Shown: positions 1 to 11,213 of the stretch, piece by piece
Numbering within the stretch: position 1 is the first letter of the stretch
Layout of the letters: every line of letters starts with the position of its first letter
Assembly (NCBI RefSeq): GCF_949987515.2
Contig: NC_082697.1
Coordinates: forward strand, 85,992,554 to 86,056,553
Direction of reading: 5' to 3'
Length of the DNA: 64,000 bases
From: Delphinus delphis
Lineage: Eukaryota; Chordata; Mammalia; Artiodactyla; Delphinidae
Translations under genes and position numbers: made by a program
The notes under the pieces: model-generated
Database searches by the model: none
Told to the model about the DNA's origin: nothing
The model's input: the letters and a program-made list of their open reading frames with translations, nothing else

Positions 1-1910
1 AGCTGCCATCAGCCCCCTGCCGTGTCCTTACAGCCCATGCATCTCTCAGTGGGGTGTTCTGTAACTCCTGAAGGAAGAAAAGGCACAGCCCTGTAGCAAG
101 CTGGAAAGAAGGAATTCACACAGAGGAAGCAGGAGCAAATGCCCTGAGGTAGGAAGGCCAGAAAGAAACTGGAAGGAATGAAAGAAGCTCTGTGGAAATG
201 ATGGGTGGAGAGGTGGGAGAGGGAACCTGGGTGAGACCTGGCAGGGCCTCCAGGCCCAGGTGATCCTAGTGGCAACAGGGGGCGGATTGCAGCGTTTCAA
301 GCAGAGGGTTGCCTTGATCTCCTTTTTCAAAGCTCCGTCTGGGGGAATATGTTAGAGTGAGGCCGGATCAGAGAATCTTCTCCCATTCCCTAGTGGTATA
401 GCTGCATACATAAACAGCCATGTGTGCATTTAAAAAATAATCTTACGTATGAATATAGAAAAATTCAGCAGAAGTAATCAAGGAACGAAAAAGAACATGA
501 TTACACATGTAGTTTACACACATGAACTGTATAAAATTCTGATATTTGACCCTTTTTGACTTACAAAAATGGCAGTATTATATGGTCCAGCCTAACATCT
601 TAAAAACACTGCATCCAGGGACAAAAAGAGAGGATTCTAGGGCTGTGTTGTGTGCCTCTTAACCTCAGCTCCTCCTCCTGAAAGTAACATCGAGGAAGGA
701 AGGTGAGTCAGCAGAATCCTGAACATTTGTACTGACAGCTTCCAGTTTGGAGAGCAGCAGCCCCGGGGCCTGGAGAGGTCTGCTCCAGCAGAGGGCCGGC
801 TGCAAGGGCCAACCGTGCGCTGCCGCCAGAGCACAGAGCTGAGCCGAAGCTCGGGAGACGGGAGAGGAGGGCAGGTGGCGGGCTTGGAGTGGGGTTTCGG
901 AAGAGAATCCGTAGTTTTCAGCTTTCTTCACCTCCATCCCCTCAGACATAAATTGAAAGCAACGTACATTGTCAAACTCTAATTCTGATCTGGGATGTCA
1001 ACTAAGGTAGGAGTGGTATCAGGGAAATTGAAGTCAAAGAATAAAGGTTGGTGGAGAGTTAAGCAAGAGAAAGTTGGAAAGAAATGGCATGGCGCCTGTA
1101 GCGTGCAAAAGACAGATGAAAAACCAAGTCTGGAAAAAAAAGGTAAACTGACACAGAAGTAGATTGCCCAAGAGTGCTTTATATTGTATAAGAACAAGAA
1201 ACATCTAGATGATGTAAAACCAGAGCTCAAGGGTATAATAAAACAATAAAATGAGAGAAAAAGGGAAACTGCAGAGTTAGTGATACACTGAAAACTCGGC
1301 AACACCGTTATAGATCTCATAAATAGGCCAGAAACAGGAAGGACCTGAATGGAAAATTAATTACGACATGGGGGGGGGGGGTCCAGTCTGACTCACTGTT
1401 GATCCCCCCGTGTTTGTAGACTTAGGACTTAGAGAGACACGTGCATATAAACTTATCCCTAAACTTCGGTGTCCAAAGGAGTCCTGCTGTGCCCGCAGAG
1501 GGAGATAAATAAAGGTGGTTTTGCCGACCTCATGGTCACTTGGCTCTCCTCTCATCTCTGTCTAAACTGTCCAGGGCGGGGACTGCAAGTGGACTTCTGT
1601 GCTTTCAGCCCATCGCTGTGTCACCCCTGTGAGCCCTTTGCACTCCCCTGTGGCAAACGGGCCTTTTAGATGTGGGTCTGTCCCCTAAAGAAGGACCTTT
1701 TTGAGTAGAGAGAACTTCATTTATTTAGCCACCTGCTAACCTGAGATCCTCAGCAGCAGGAATATTTTCACTGGTTTCTCTTTCCTGGTGTTTAACCTTG
1801 TGCCGACACGTCATGGGAGAAGAGAACTTGGGGCGGCACCTGCAGAGTTTCGTAAGAACTCTGTCCTTTTCCGTCTCCTCCTCAGCACCACGTAACCGAA
1901 GTGACTGCTT

Positions 1911-1912
<2 letters not shown>
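1..1912. other. Non-repetitive intron sequence, no gene seen
   Basis: No splice-flanked open frame, RNA gene or recognised repeat apart from a G-run at 1371-1381. The stretch 750-900 is moderately GC-rich. Short open frames on both strands have no recognisable domain. Confidence 0.5.

Positions 1913-1947
<35 letters not shown>
1913..1947. repeat. (GT)n microsatellite
   Basis: About 17 uninterrupted GT units, directly visible. Likely length-polymorphic. Confidence 0.95.
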
Positions 1948-1948
<1 letters not shown>

Positions 1949-2317
1949 CTTCACAGTTTTCAAACCCTCTTTCACATAATTTTCTGGTTTGTTAACTGTG
2001 ACAGCTTTACAGTAACCGGAGAAAGGCAAGGTGGGGTCTACGCTACTGATGAGAAAACGGAGGTGGTCCCCCCTTTGTGACATATGTGACTCCACCTGCT
2101 GGGGAGTGGGTGACTGGGGACCATGGGGATTTACGTAGCCTCACCTTTTTAAGAAATGGGAGTATTGCTCACATGGTGATAATGTTCCCAGCAAGTTTAA
2201 TTTTCCTGTATTATGACATCAGTGGTAGATTTGGGAACTTTGCTAGCATAGATGATGATTGTTACAGGTGAGCCTAACCACAACTGAATCTCACGTAGGA
2301 TACGGTGCAAAACTCAG

Positions 2318-2360
2318 GGAAACACACACACACATCCTCACACACAGACTCACACTCACT
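2318..2360. repeat. Imperfect (CA)n-rich tract
   Basis: acacacacacacatcctcacacacagactcacactcac: a decayed CA microsatellite. Confidence 0.7.
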
Positions 2361-2999
2361 ATAAAATAGTTCATGTGTTATGATACTGTCGTAAAAATAT
2401 ATGTAACCATACCTTAAACACTTATTTGTTATGCTTCTGATATATTTTTATTTCTATGAAACACTTATGAATTTGGTTTTTTTAAAATACACTTTCTACA
2501 GTAAATATTATTTTAAAGACTGCCTTGGTAATAGTAATCTTATAGTATGAGTCCTTGGGAGTATAATTGCACAGTCCAGGAGTGATGATTTAATGCTTTC
2601 TTTCCTTATGTACTTTACTGCAGTTACCAGGACATTCTCATTTTGAATCGTAGGTGTTCTTAAAAAAAAAAAAAAAAATTGTGGTTTCAACCTTGCTTTA
2701 GAATTTTTGTAATCTTGAATATTTTCAGAATGTGTAAATATTTGCTGAGGAGACCACGGCATCTTCAGCATTTTAAGTGGGAACTTGCTTCTTAATTCTT
2801 GGTAACTTCAGGGAAAAGAGCTGCCAGGTTGCCTGCGTGCTCCTTCCTCTGTCTAGTACAGATTAAAACTCTTCTGACAAAGTAAAATGCCCTTTTCTAG
2901 TCTTTCACAAATTTTTTTACAATAACATTCTTAAAAATAAAAGTATTGGAGAATGTATAAGGAGAATATTTTAAATGTAGGTGTTTTTGAAGTAGATTA
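2361..2999. other. AT-rich intron, nothing recognised
   Basis: AT-rich sequence with an A run near 2661-2678. No gene, RNA or repeat family recognised. Confidence 0.5.
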
Positions 3000-3014
3000 A
3001 AAGACTTAAATCTT

Positions 3015-3226
3015 TTTTTTTTTTTTTTTTTTTTGCGGTATGCGGGCCTCTCACTGTTGTGGCCTCTTCCGTTGCGGAGCACAGGCTCCGGACGCGCAGG
3101 CTCAGCGGCCATGGCTCACGGGCCCAGTCGCTCCGCGGCATGTGGGATCTTCCCAGACCGGGGCACGAACCCGCGTCCGCTCCATCGGCAGGCGGACTCT
3201 CAACCACTGCGCCACCAGGGAAGCCC
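3015..3226 (-). mobile_element. CHR-type tRNA-derived SINE (short form), nested in an L1 tail
   Basis: Antisense copy: a T-run followed by the complement of the SINE body, ending caccagggaagcccc, the complement of the tRNA-like head. It is flanked by a cttaaatctttttt duplication (3005-3018 and 3227-3240). It sits in the poly-A tail of the antisense L1 that follows. Confidence 0.92.
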
Positions 3227-3230
3227 CTTA

Positions 3231-3715
3231 AATCTTTTTTTTATTTTATAGGAGGATAGTTTATTTACAATGTTGTGTTAGTTTCTGGTGCACAGCAAAG
3301 TGATTCAGATATATATATTCTTTTTCATATTTTCTATTATGGTCTATCATAGGATATTGAATATAGATTGCTGTGCTATACATTAGGAGCTTGTTGTTTT
3401 TCCATCCTGTATATGAGTTTGCATCTGCTAATCCCAAACTCGAAATCCATCCCTCCCCCATCCCACCCCTCACCTTGGCAGCCACAAGTCTTTTCTCTCT
3501 GTCTGTGAGTCTGTTTCTGTTTCATAGATAAGTTCACTTGTGTCATATTTTAGATTCTGTGTATAAGTGATATCACAAGGTTTTTGTCTTTCTCCTTCTG
3601 ACTTACTTCGCTTGGTATGATAATCTCTAGGTCCATCCATGTAGCTGTAAATGCCATTATTTCATTCTTTTTTATGGCTGAGGAATATTCCATTGTGTAT
3701 ATATACCACATCTTT
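3231..3715 (-). mobile_element. 5'-truncated L1 (ORF2 C-terminus plus 3' UTR)
   Basis: On the minus strand it encodes the L1 ORF2 tail [17 protein letters not shown], then QKEKDKNLVISL, followed by 3' UTR. A 15-bp duplication aaagacttaaatctt lies at 3000-3014 and 3716-3730, outside the nested SINE. It is about 480 bp long, so severely 5'-truncated. Confidence 0.9.
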
Positions 3716-3730
3716 AAAGACTTAAATCTT

Positions 3731-4079
3731 GAATTGAACCTTCTAAAACAATTTCGTCCAATGTTTGTATAGTTAATTAGGGATATAATAAATATACCTA
3801 AATAGTTATTTTCTTTTATGTTGTTTTTATAATTAATACTCAGGCGACTGTTTCCTTGAATGTGACTTTTTTCCCCCAAATAGTTTTGACATTGATCCTG
3901 TCATCTGACCTATCTTATATAAATGACATGATCAAAGAGGAAATCATTTAGTGCTCAGTTATAGATAACAGTCACAAATACCTGGTAGTTAGAGTGCCTG
4001 AAGGTGTTTCAGGAATGAGGGAAAGTTATCCCTGCACAGAGGCGTTTTTATTTCAGACTGGAGCAAGTCAGGAATGCCA
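3731..4079. other. AT-rich intron, nothing recognised
   Basis: Low-complexity AT-rich sequence between two L1 pieces. No gene or repeat family recognised. Confidence 0.5.
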
Positions 4080-5115
4080 ACTACTAATCTAATAATTCAG
4101 TGATGTGCTGGAGATTCTACTCAGTTAAATAAAAGGAAGAGCAGTAGGTGTATCTACTAGAAAGGAAGGAACAAAATTAACAGTATAAGTAGTAAACCCA
4201 AAGTATCGTCTAAAAGTTATTGGAATCAAAAATAGTCACAGGAGTGGCTGGATACAAAGTAAATGTTTGTGCCTGAACGTGTTTGCCTCTCTGTAATAGA
4301 AAAATCTCCCACTCATAACACCAACAAAAAGGATAAAATACCTAGGAATAAGCAAGAAGTGAATAAAATCTATTTGATGAAAGCCATAAAACTTTGCTGA
4401 AGAACATAAAAATCATGGAAAAATTGATTATTTTTTGTGAGTAGGAATTCTTGATATTGTAAAAATGCCAATTTATGAATTGAGCACACCACCAGTCAAA
4501 TCCCTCTTTATTTTTCTTGGAACTTGACAGAACCATTCTAAGGTTTGTGTGATGAGTAAATGTGTGATAATAACTAATAAAATTCTGAGAATGCATTGTT
4601 TGGGGTAGTTATCATGAGAAATACTAAAGTATTATGGAGCTACCATAATTAACGTAGGGCAGTACTGGCTCAGGCATGCACAGAGGGTCAGTGAAATAGA
4701 ACAGAATCCCAGACAGACCCACATGTGTTTGGGACTTAAGAATATCATGAAGGGTTTTCAAAACAGTAGAAAAAGATGGATGATTGAGTAAATTGTGCTG
4801 TGAAAATGGCTAACCATTCAGGGAAAAAGTTAGATCTGTTTCTAATGCAGTAATAAATTCCATATGGTTTAAAAATAAAAATATTAAAAAGGGGATCATG
4901 AAAAGACAGGCTAGAAAGTAGATGAACACTTTTAGGATCTCAGGATAAGGAAAGCCTTTTAAGTTATGACACCAAAGACAGAAATGATCAGGTCAGGGGG
5001 TGTATGTTTTTGACTCCATAACTTTTAGAATTCTGTTTGGCCAAAAAGAGCATGAAGTCGAGTGGGGAATAATATTTAAAACATATAGTAAAAAATTGGT
5101 GTCCTTAATCCTCTA
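4080..5115 (+). mobile_element. Old L1 (L1M-type) ORF2 remnant
   Basis: Sense-strand L1 landmarks are visible: aaaatacctaggaataa, then gataacaactacc-like decay, then a gaatcccagacagacccac region. These fall in the order expected for the 3' half of ORF2. No open frame survives. Edges are approximate. Confidence 0.65.
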
Positions 5116-5119
5116 ATAT

Positions 5120-5545
5120 TCGTCCACCTACCAGTAACTTCCGAATTTATATATGTAGCCCTGTCTGTACCCTTGCTCTTTGGACTCCTGTGTACCACAT
5201 TCTCCTCGATGTCTCCACCTCTGTCCAGTGGGCATCTTGAACTCAACAAACAAAACCAAACTCCTGACCCCTCGTCCCACTCCCCTCTGACATTTCAGCT
5301 CGTGGCCCCACTGCCTGGTTGTCCAATCTGAAAACCGAATCGTCTTTAAAACCACTTTTCCCAGCATCCAGTCCATTGGTATGTCCTGATGACGCGTGTA
5401 TCCTGAGTCCTCTTCTCTCCTGCTCTGTGCACAGCCTAGTCCAAGCCCCACTGGCCTCTGGCCAGTTGTGCAGTAGCCCCCCGAGTGGCCCCAGGTGGAG
5501 TCACTTTGTGGTTACTCTCACAGTTCAGATGTTTTAAATCAGGAC
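5120..5545 (+). mobile_element. L2 LINE remnant (RT C-terminal region)
   Basis: Sequence resembles the L2 ORF2 sense strand (ccaaactcctgacccc..., then tccagtccattgg..., then ccaagccccactggcc). Decayed; edges approximate. Confidence 0.55.
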
Positions 5546-5629
5546 GACAGTGTTTGAATTTCTATGGGACATCAAAAAGGTCACCTAACCAGATAGAGTT
5601 GCTCTAATATGACCTTCTTATTTTTACTC

Positions 5630-5930
5630 TGCTTTTTTCGTAATCAAGGTAAAATTCACATAACATAAAATTAACCACTTCAAAGTGAAGAATTCCGTGG
5701 CATTTAGTACATTCACTATGTTGTGTAACCATCACCTCCATCTAGTTCCAAAACATTTCCATCACCCCAGAAGGAAACCTTGACTTGCTAAGCTGTGACT
5801 CCCTGTTAGCCCTCCCCCAGCAACCACTGATCTCCTTTCTGTCTATGCATTTACCTATTCTGGGTATTTCATGTAAATGGAATCATATCATGTGTAATCT
5901 TTTGTGTCTGGCTTCTCTCACTTAACATTT
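5630..5930 (-). mobile_element. Old L1M 3' segment, first half of an interrupted element
   Basis: Antisense L1M 3' end (aaaattcacataacataaaa, cattcactatgttgtgtaacc, caaccactgatctcc). It stops at ctcacttaacattt, where a second L1 is inserted, and resumes near 7252. Confidence 0.75.
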
Positions 5931-7251
5931 TTTTTTATCAATAGCTTTATTTTTTTTAGAACAATTTTAGGTTTACAGAAAAACTGAGCAGAAGATAGAG
6001 TTCCCACATACCCCTCCTAAGAGTTTCCCTATTATTCACATCTTGCATTAGTTAGGTACCTTGTTATTATTGATGAACCGATATTGATACATTGACTCAA
6101 GTCCATAATTTCATTAGGGTTCAATCTTTGTGTCAAATAGCCCTTTGGGTTTTGACAAATGGATCCACCATCACAGTATCAAACAGAGTAGTTTCACTAC
6201 CCTAAAAATCGTGTGTGTTCCACCTATCCATCCCTCCATCCTTCCTTCCCCCCACCCTGGGCAACCACTGACCTTTTACTGTCTCCATAGTTTTGCCTTT
6301 TTCCAGAATGTCATATAGGTGGAATCATACAGTATGTAGCCTTTTCAGATTGGATTCTGTCAGTTAGCAATATCCATTTAAGGTTCCTCCATGTCTTTTT
6401 ATGGTCTGGTAGCTCATTTCTTTTTATCGCTGAATCATACACCCTTGTCTAGATGTACCACAGTTTGTTTTTCCGTTTACCAGTTGAAGGACATCTCAGT
6501 TGCTTCCAGTCATTAGCGGTTATGAATGAAGCTGCTATAAACAGTTGTGTGCAAGTTTTTGTGTAGACGTAAGTTTTCAGCTCCTATGGATAAATACCTT
6601 GGAGTGCAATTACTGGATCATATGGTAAGAGTATGTATAGTTTTTTTTTTTTTTTTTTTTTTTTTTTTGCGGTACGCGGGCCTCTCACTGTTGCGGCCTC
6701 TCCCGTTGCGAAGCACAGGCTCCGAACACGCAGGCCCAGCGGCCATGGCTCACGGGCCCAGCCGCTCCGCGGCATGTGAGATCCTCCCAGACCGGGGCAC
6801 GAACATGTGTCCCCTGCATCGGCAGGCGGACTCCCAGCCACTGCGCCACCAGGGAAGCCCGAGTATGTATAGTTTTGTAAGAAACCACTACACTGTCTTC
6901 CAAAGTGGCTGTACCATTTGGCATTCTCACCAGCAGTAAATCAGAGTTCTTTTGCTTCACGTCGTCGCCAGCATTTGATGTTGTCAGTGTTTTGGATTTT
7001 AGCCACTCTAGTTCCAGTGGTATCTTGTTTTAATTTGCATTTCACTGATGCCATACGATGATGAGCTTTTTTCATCTGTTTATTTGCCATCTGTGTATCT
7101 CTGGTGAGGTTCAGATCTTTTGCCCATTATTTATTTGGGTTGTTTGTTTTCTTGTTGAATTTTAAGAGTTCTTTGTGTATTTTGGATACAAGTCCTTTAT
7201 CATATATGTATTTTGCAGTTTTCTCCCAGTCTATGGCTTGTCTTTTCATTC
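5931..7251 (-). mobile_element. L1M inserted inside an older L1M
   Basis: Antisense L1 reading from its 3' end (agaacaattttaggtttacag) through the ORF2 C-terminal region, with tatggctg-type and aaagtggctgtaccattt landmarks. It ends near the second copy of a cttaa-cat(aatgtt)-like junction at 7252-7266. It hosts the SINE at 6645-6860. No intact frame. Confidence 0.7.
6645..6860 (-). mobile_element. CHR-type SINE (short form) inside an L1
   Basis: T-run, then the antisense SINE body, then gccaccagggaagccc. A perfect 16-bp duplication gagtatgtatagtttt lies at 6629-6644 and 6861-6876. Same orientation as its host L1. Confidence 0.95.
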
Positions 7252-7765
7252 TCTTAAGCATAATGTTTAAGAGATTCACCTACAAGATTTTTTTACAAGA
7301 TTCATCTACACTGATGTTTACAAGATTCATCTACGTTGTAGCATGTATCAGTACTTCATCCCTTTGTATGGCTGGATAATGTTCCCTTGTATGGGTATGC
7401 CACATTTTGCCTATCCATTCATCAGTTGGTGGACATTTGGGTCATTTCTACTTTTTGGCTCTTATTAATTAATGCTATGAATGTTTTTGTATGGACGTTT
7501 TATGTGAACATGTTTTCATTTCTCTTGGGTATGTACCTAGGAGTGAAATTGCTGGAGTATATGGTAACTGTGTTTACATTTTGAGGAACAGCCAAACTGT
7601 TCTGCAAAGTGGCTGCGCCATTTTATGTTCCCACCAACAGTGTACGAGGGTTCCAATTTCTCCACATCCTCACCTATACTTGCTGTTGTCTTTGTGATGT
7701 TGTTGTTGTTTTTAAATAGCCACTGTGGTTTGGGTGTGCGTGTCCCGATGGCATTGAAGATCTTT
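7252..7765 (-). mobile_element. Second half of the interrupted older L1M
   Basis: Continues the element left at 5930: cttaagcataatgttt, then catgtatcagtacttcatccc, gctggataatg and ggctgcgccattttatgttcccacc. A short local duplication of acaagattcatctac (7305-7319 and 7320-7334) lies near the junction. Confidence 0.7.
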
Positions 7766-9155
7766 TCCTATGTTTATTTGTAATTGTTGTTCTGCTTCTG
7801 ATTAAGCTCTTCTTTCTGACTTCTTCTTATTTATCAAACCTGCGTGAGGATTCATCATATTTTTATAATGATCATATATATTTGGCGGCTAATGACCATT
7901 TCTGCCACTCAGATGCCAGAGAATTGGAAATAACCAGTGATTTTAAAGAGTTTTATTATTGTTTTTAAGAGAATGTCGGGAATGTGAAATTGGAATGAAA
8001 ACACCTCAAAGTCTTGTTCTTTTCAGCCGTCGTCATTGCTTCGTGCCTGTGTTTCCACAGCAGGCCTTGCGCTGGTTTGTCTGCCTTTCATCCTCCAATG
8101 TAAGCTTTCTCAGACGTTTTTCAATAAGGCCATCATCCTGCTTCCAAAATTATAGTGGTCCTTAATCTCCCTTCAGATCAAGTAATTTCCAAGCCAGGAA
8201 GGACCACAACAGCTGTGTGCTGGCACAGATACCCTCCTGCCCCTGCTGAGATGGCTGCCTTCTCTCTGGTGCCTTAAGTTCTAGTTTACTTTCCTTACCA
8301 CTTGGCTGCTAAATATCATCACATAAAACGAAAACACAGCCAACTGGGGCAGAGGGAAAGGCTCCCTCTGGTGCTGCGGTGGCGCTCCACTCCAGGGAGT
8401 CCCGTTTGCCCCCAGATCCTCGCTCCGCCCTTTCCGCTCTGCCCTCTGTCCTGTGGGCGGACAGTGCAGGTTTTGTGCTCTGGTCTCTGCTTGGCCAGAG
8501 GAAGGGCGGGAGGGCGAGAAGAGCATGAGATCAGGGTGTTTATGCCCCAGGCATCCTCCCTGTGCACCCACACCGTTGTGCGTAATCCCTAATTCAGGTG
8601 TGCCGTGTGTATGTTTCCCTTCTGGAACCCGGATTGACGTGGGGTGTGAATTGGTATTCTCTCTCTTTTTGGGGCAGTTTGGTGACTGAAGATGGCCACT
8701 GGTGCTTGTGCAGCCGGGGCCAGGGCGAGTGGGTGGTAGGGGGCAAGCACGGCTCCGGCGACCCGAGAGAGGAGCCTCCTCGGTCTGTGCTGGGCTTGCT
8801 CGCCGTACCCTGGTCCTGGCCCGTCCGTGTGCGCGGGAGCCCCTGGCGGCCTTGTGCGAGTGCAGGTGCCAGCTCCGTAGGCCTGGGATAGGGCCTGGGG
8901 TTCTGCACTCCTGATCAGCTCCCGGGGAGGTTTGTGGCGCTCAGACCACCCTCTGAATAGCGAGCACAGGCATTGAAGTCGCGGTGTTCACAACACCCTG
9001 ACTGCCCCCGGGGTGGCGGGGGTGCGTGCTTAGTTACACTGTGGGATGGGCACCGCACAGCCAGCAGTAATCGCCCCTGAATCAGCGGAAATTTGTGATG
9101 CTTAGGAGGCCCCAGTCAGAACAAAACCAAACAAACCCCTGTGCTGCCAGAGCTG
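7766..9155. other. Intron sequence, GC-rich at 8380-8930
   Basis: No recognised repeat or coding exon. 8380-8930 is GC-rich with scattered CpG but is not dense enough to call a CpG island by eye. Short overlapping open frames there show no domain. Confidence 0.5.
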
Positions 9156-9159
9156 ACAT

Positions 9160-9550
9160 TCCGTGTGGGAAACAGACGGGGTAACTTCTCTAAAATGTCA
9201 GAGGGTGAGAAGTGCTGGTGGGAAAAGAAACGGAGCAGAGGGAGGGGTGGAGGGGAGGGGCCGGGGAGACGGACTGTCAGAGGTGGCATGTGAGCGGAGG
9301 AGGGGGTCGCGTGGGGACAGCACTTCCTGTGGAGGGGCCCCGGGAGGTGGGGCTTCCGGAGGGAGGTTAGAGACCAGGAACCGGCCAGAGCCGGTGCAGG
9401 TCCCAGGGGCCTTGCAGGCTGTCGGAGGGACTCCTCGGGCCCCACTTGAGGTTGGAGTGACACTGCTTGCGTGGACACTTGAGGGTTGCTGGCTGCCACT
9501 GGAGGGAGACCAGGGTGTTAGGAGTGGTCAGCGTCTGGAAAGGCTTTGAG
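9160..9550 (-). mobile_element. L2 LINE remnant
   Basis: Purine-rich strand with L2-antisense features (gagaagtgctggtggg, cttgcaggctgtcggaggga, gttgctggctgccactggaggg). Strongly decayed; edges approximate. Confidence 0.5.
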
Positions 9551-9923
9551 GGTACTGATGTTGAAAGTAGTGTTTTTGAGACGTGGAAGCATGGTTGTGA
9601 TGTGTTCAGTTGAAAAAGGAGTGAGGTTTTTTATGTTTTTAGGTCCAAATTTTGAGTGTAAAAAAATTAATGGGGGGACATAGTAATGATTTTCACCAAA
9701 ATGTAATATGTATTTATTTTTAATTAAAGGGGATTTACTTTTATTTTTCCTACTTATGTAAGCACATATATTACTTTTATAGAAAATAAAAACAACTTTT
9801 CCCTGTTTCTCTGTGTAGTTCTACTGCATGTCCTTTATTCCATCAAGATCATTCATTTGCATTGCATTTTATAAAAAACATAGTTTGTACTTTGTCTACA
9901 AAATGCATCTTCAGTTTGCCTTT

Positions 9924-10275
9924 ATATATATATATATTTATTTATTTATTTATTTATTTATTTATTTTTGGTCGCGCGTTGGGTCTTCGTCGCAGCGTGC
10001 AGCCTTTCTCTAGTTGTAGCGAGCGTGGGCTACTCTGTTGCAGTGCGCGGGCTTCTCATTGCCGTGGCTTCTCGTGTTGCAGAACACGGCCTCTAGGCAC
10101 GCAGGCTTCAGTAGTTGTGGCACACGGGTTCAGTAGTCGTGGCTCATGGGCTTCGTAGTTGTGGCACACAGGCTTAGCTGCTCCGCGGCATGTGGGATCT
10201 TCCCAGATCACGGATCGAACCCGTGTCCCCTGCATTGGCAGGCGGATTCTTAACCACTGTGCCCCTAGGGAAGTC
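9924..10275 (-). mobile_element. CHR-type SINE, long form
   Basis: Antisense copy with a (TTTA)n tail at about 9938-9966, repeated gtagttgtggcacacgg-like units and a tRNA-like head ending ctagggaagtcc. An imperfect 15-bp duplication cttcaRtttgccttt lies at 9909-9923 and 10276-10290. On the minus strand the B box is GGTTCGATCC (10212-10221), a perfect Pol III match. Confidence 0.92.
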
Positions 10276-10290
10276 CTTCAATTTGCCTTT

Positions 10291-10913
10291 TTAGTTAATT
10301 GTATGCGTCTAGCCAACGAGAATGCAAGATCCTGTGAAGTTCAAGATTTCATTTTGATGTTCTCTCTGCTCTGCCTTGTAGCAGATTCTGAGTCTTACTG
10401 AATGAATTCTGATTCTTTTGAGCAGCGACTGGGCCTCTTCCAAAACAGTTTTTTTTTTTTTTCTCCTCAGTCTGCAGAGGTTTATTATTCGCACGATTGA
10501 AAGACCGTCTAAGTCCTTCAGGTTCTTTTGTTGTCTTCATCATGGTCTCTGTTTCAGTTACTTCCCTAGATACTCTCCCCCAGACCATCCAAAAGTTCGT
10601 AATTTGAGCTCACGGAAGCTGTAATCTCAGGACTCGCTTTTGCGTAGTGCTGTCAATACTTCAGTAGATAAGTAGCCTTGTATGTAAATAGTTCCCTCTT
10701 GTCTCTGCGTAGTTATAGGAAGGCAGGTCCCTTGGGTTTAACTGTGTATTGTACGTAGTAGGGAGGAGGACCCATCAATGCATGGGGCTGGCTCCGGACC
10801 ATGTGGACCAGGGCTCGTGGGAGAGGCCCCTCCCACAAAGCCTGTCATAATACCTCAGACCTGACTTTTTGTTGTTGTTGTTACAAATGATGTATGAATA
10901 ATCCATAAGAATT
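10291..10913. other. Intron sequence, nothing recognised
   Basis: Contains a T-run near 10449-10460. No gene or repeat family recognised. Confidence 0.5.
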
Positions 10914-10921
10914 AAAGTTAC

Positions 10922-11204
10922 GGACTTCCCTGGTGGCGCAGTGGTTAAGAATCCGCCTGCCAATGCAGGGGACAGGGTTCGAGTCCTGGTCCGGGAAGGT
11001 CCCACATGCCGTGGAACAACTAAGCCCGTGCACCACAACTGCCGAGCCTGTGCTCTAGAGCCCGTGAGCCACAACCACTGAGCCCTCGCGCCACAACTAC
11101 TGAAGCCCATGCTCCGCAACAAGAGAAGCCACTGCAATGAGAAGCCCACACACCACAAAGACCCAATGCAACCAAAAAATGAAAAAACCCTTATTTAAAA
11201 AAAA
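10922..11204 (+). mobile_element. CHR-type SINE, long form
   Basis: Head acttccctggtggcgcagtgg, body with repeated gagccacaac and actgaagccc units, A-rich tail. An 8-bp duplication aaagttac lies at 10914-10921 and 11206-11213. Confidence 0.92.
10934..10986 (+). promoter_or_regulatory. Internal Pol III promoter of the SINE (A and B boxes)
   Basis: A box tggcgcagtgg at 10934-10944 and B box ggttcgagtcc at 10976-10986 match the tRNA-type consensus, 31 bp apart. Whether it is transcribed is unknown. Confidence 0.7.
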
Positions 11205-11213
11205 GAAAGTTAC

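Noticed and set aside
3033..3259. Open frames of 60-80 codons repeating through the window with similar peptides (for example ...HGPSRSAACGI..., ...[11 protein letters not shown]...)
   Set aside because: They are translations of the CHR SINE body on either strand and recur wherever a copy sits; not genes.
10934..10986. Possible tRNA gene
   Set aside because: A and B boxes are present, but the acceptor stem does not close and the sequence continues into a SINE body with an A-tail and target duplication.
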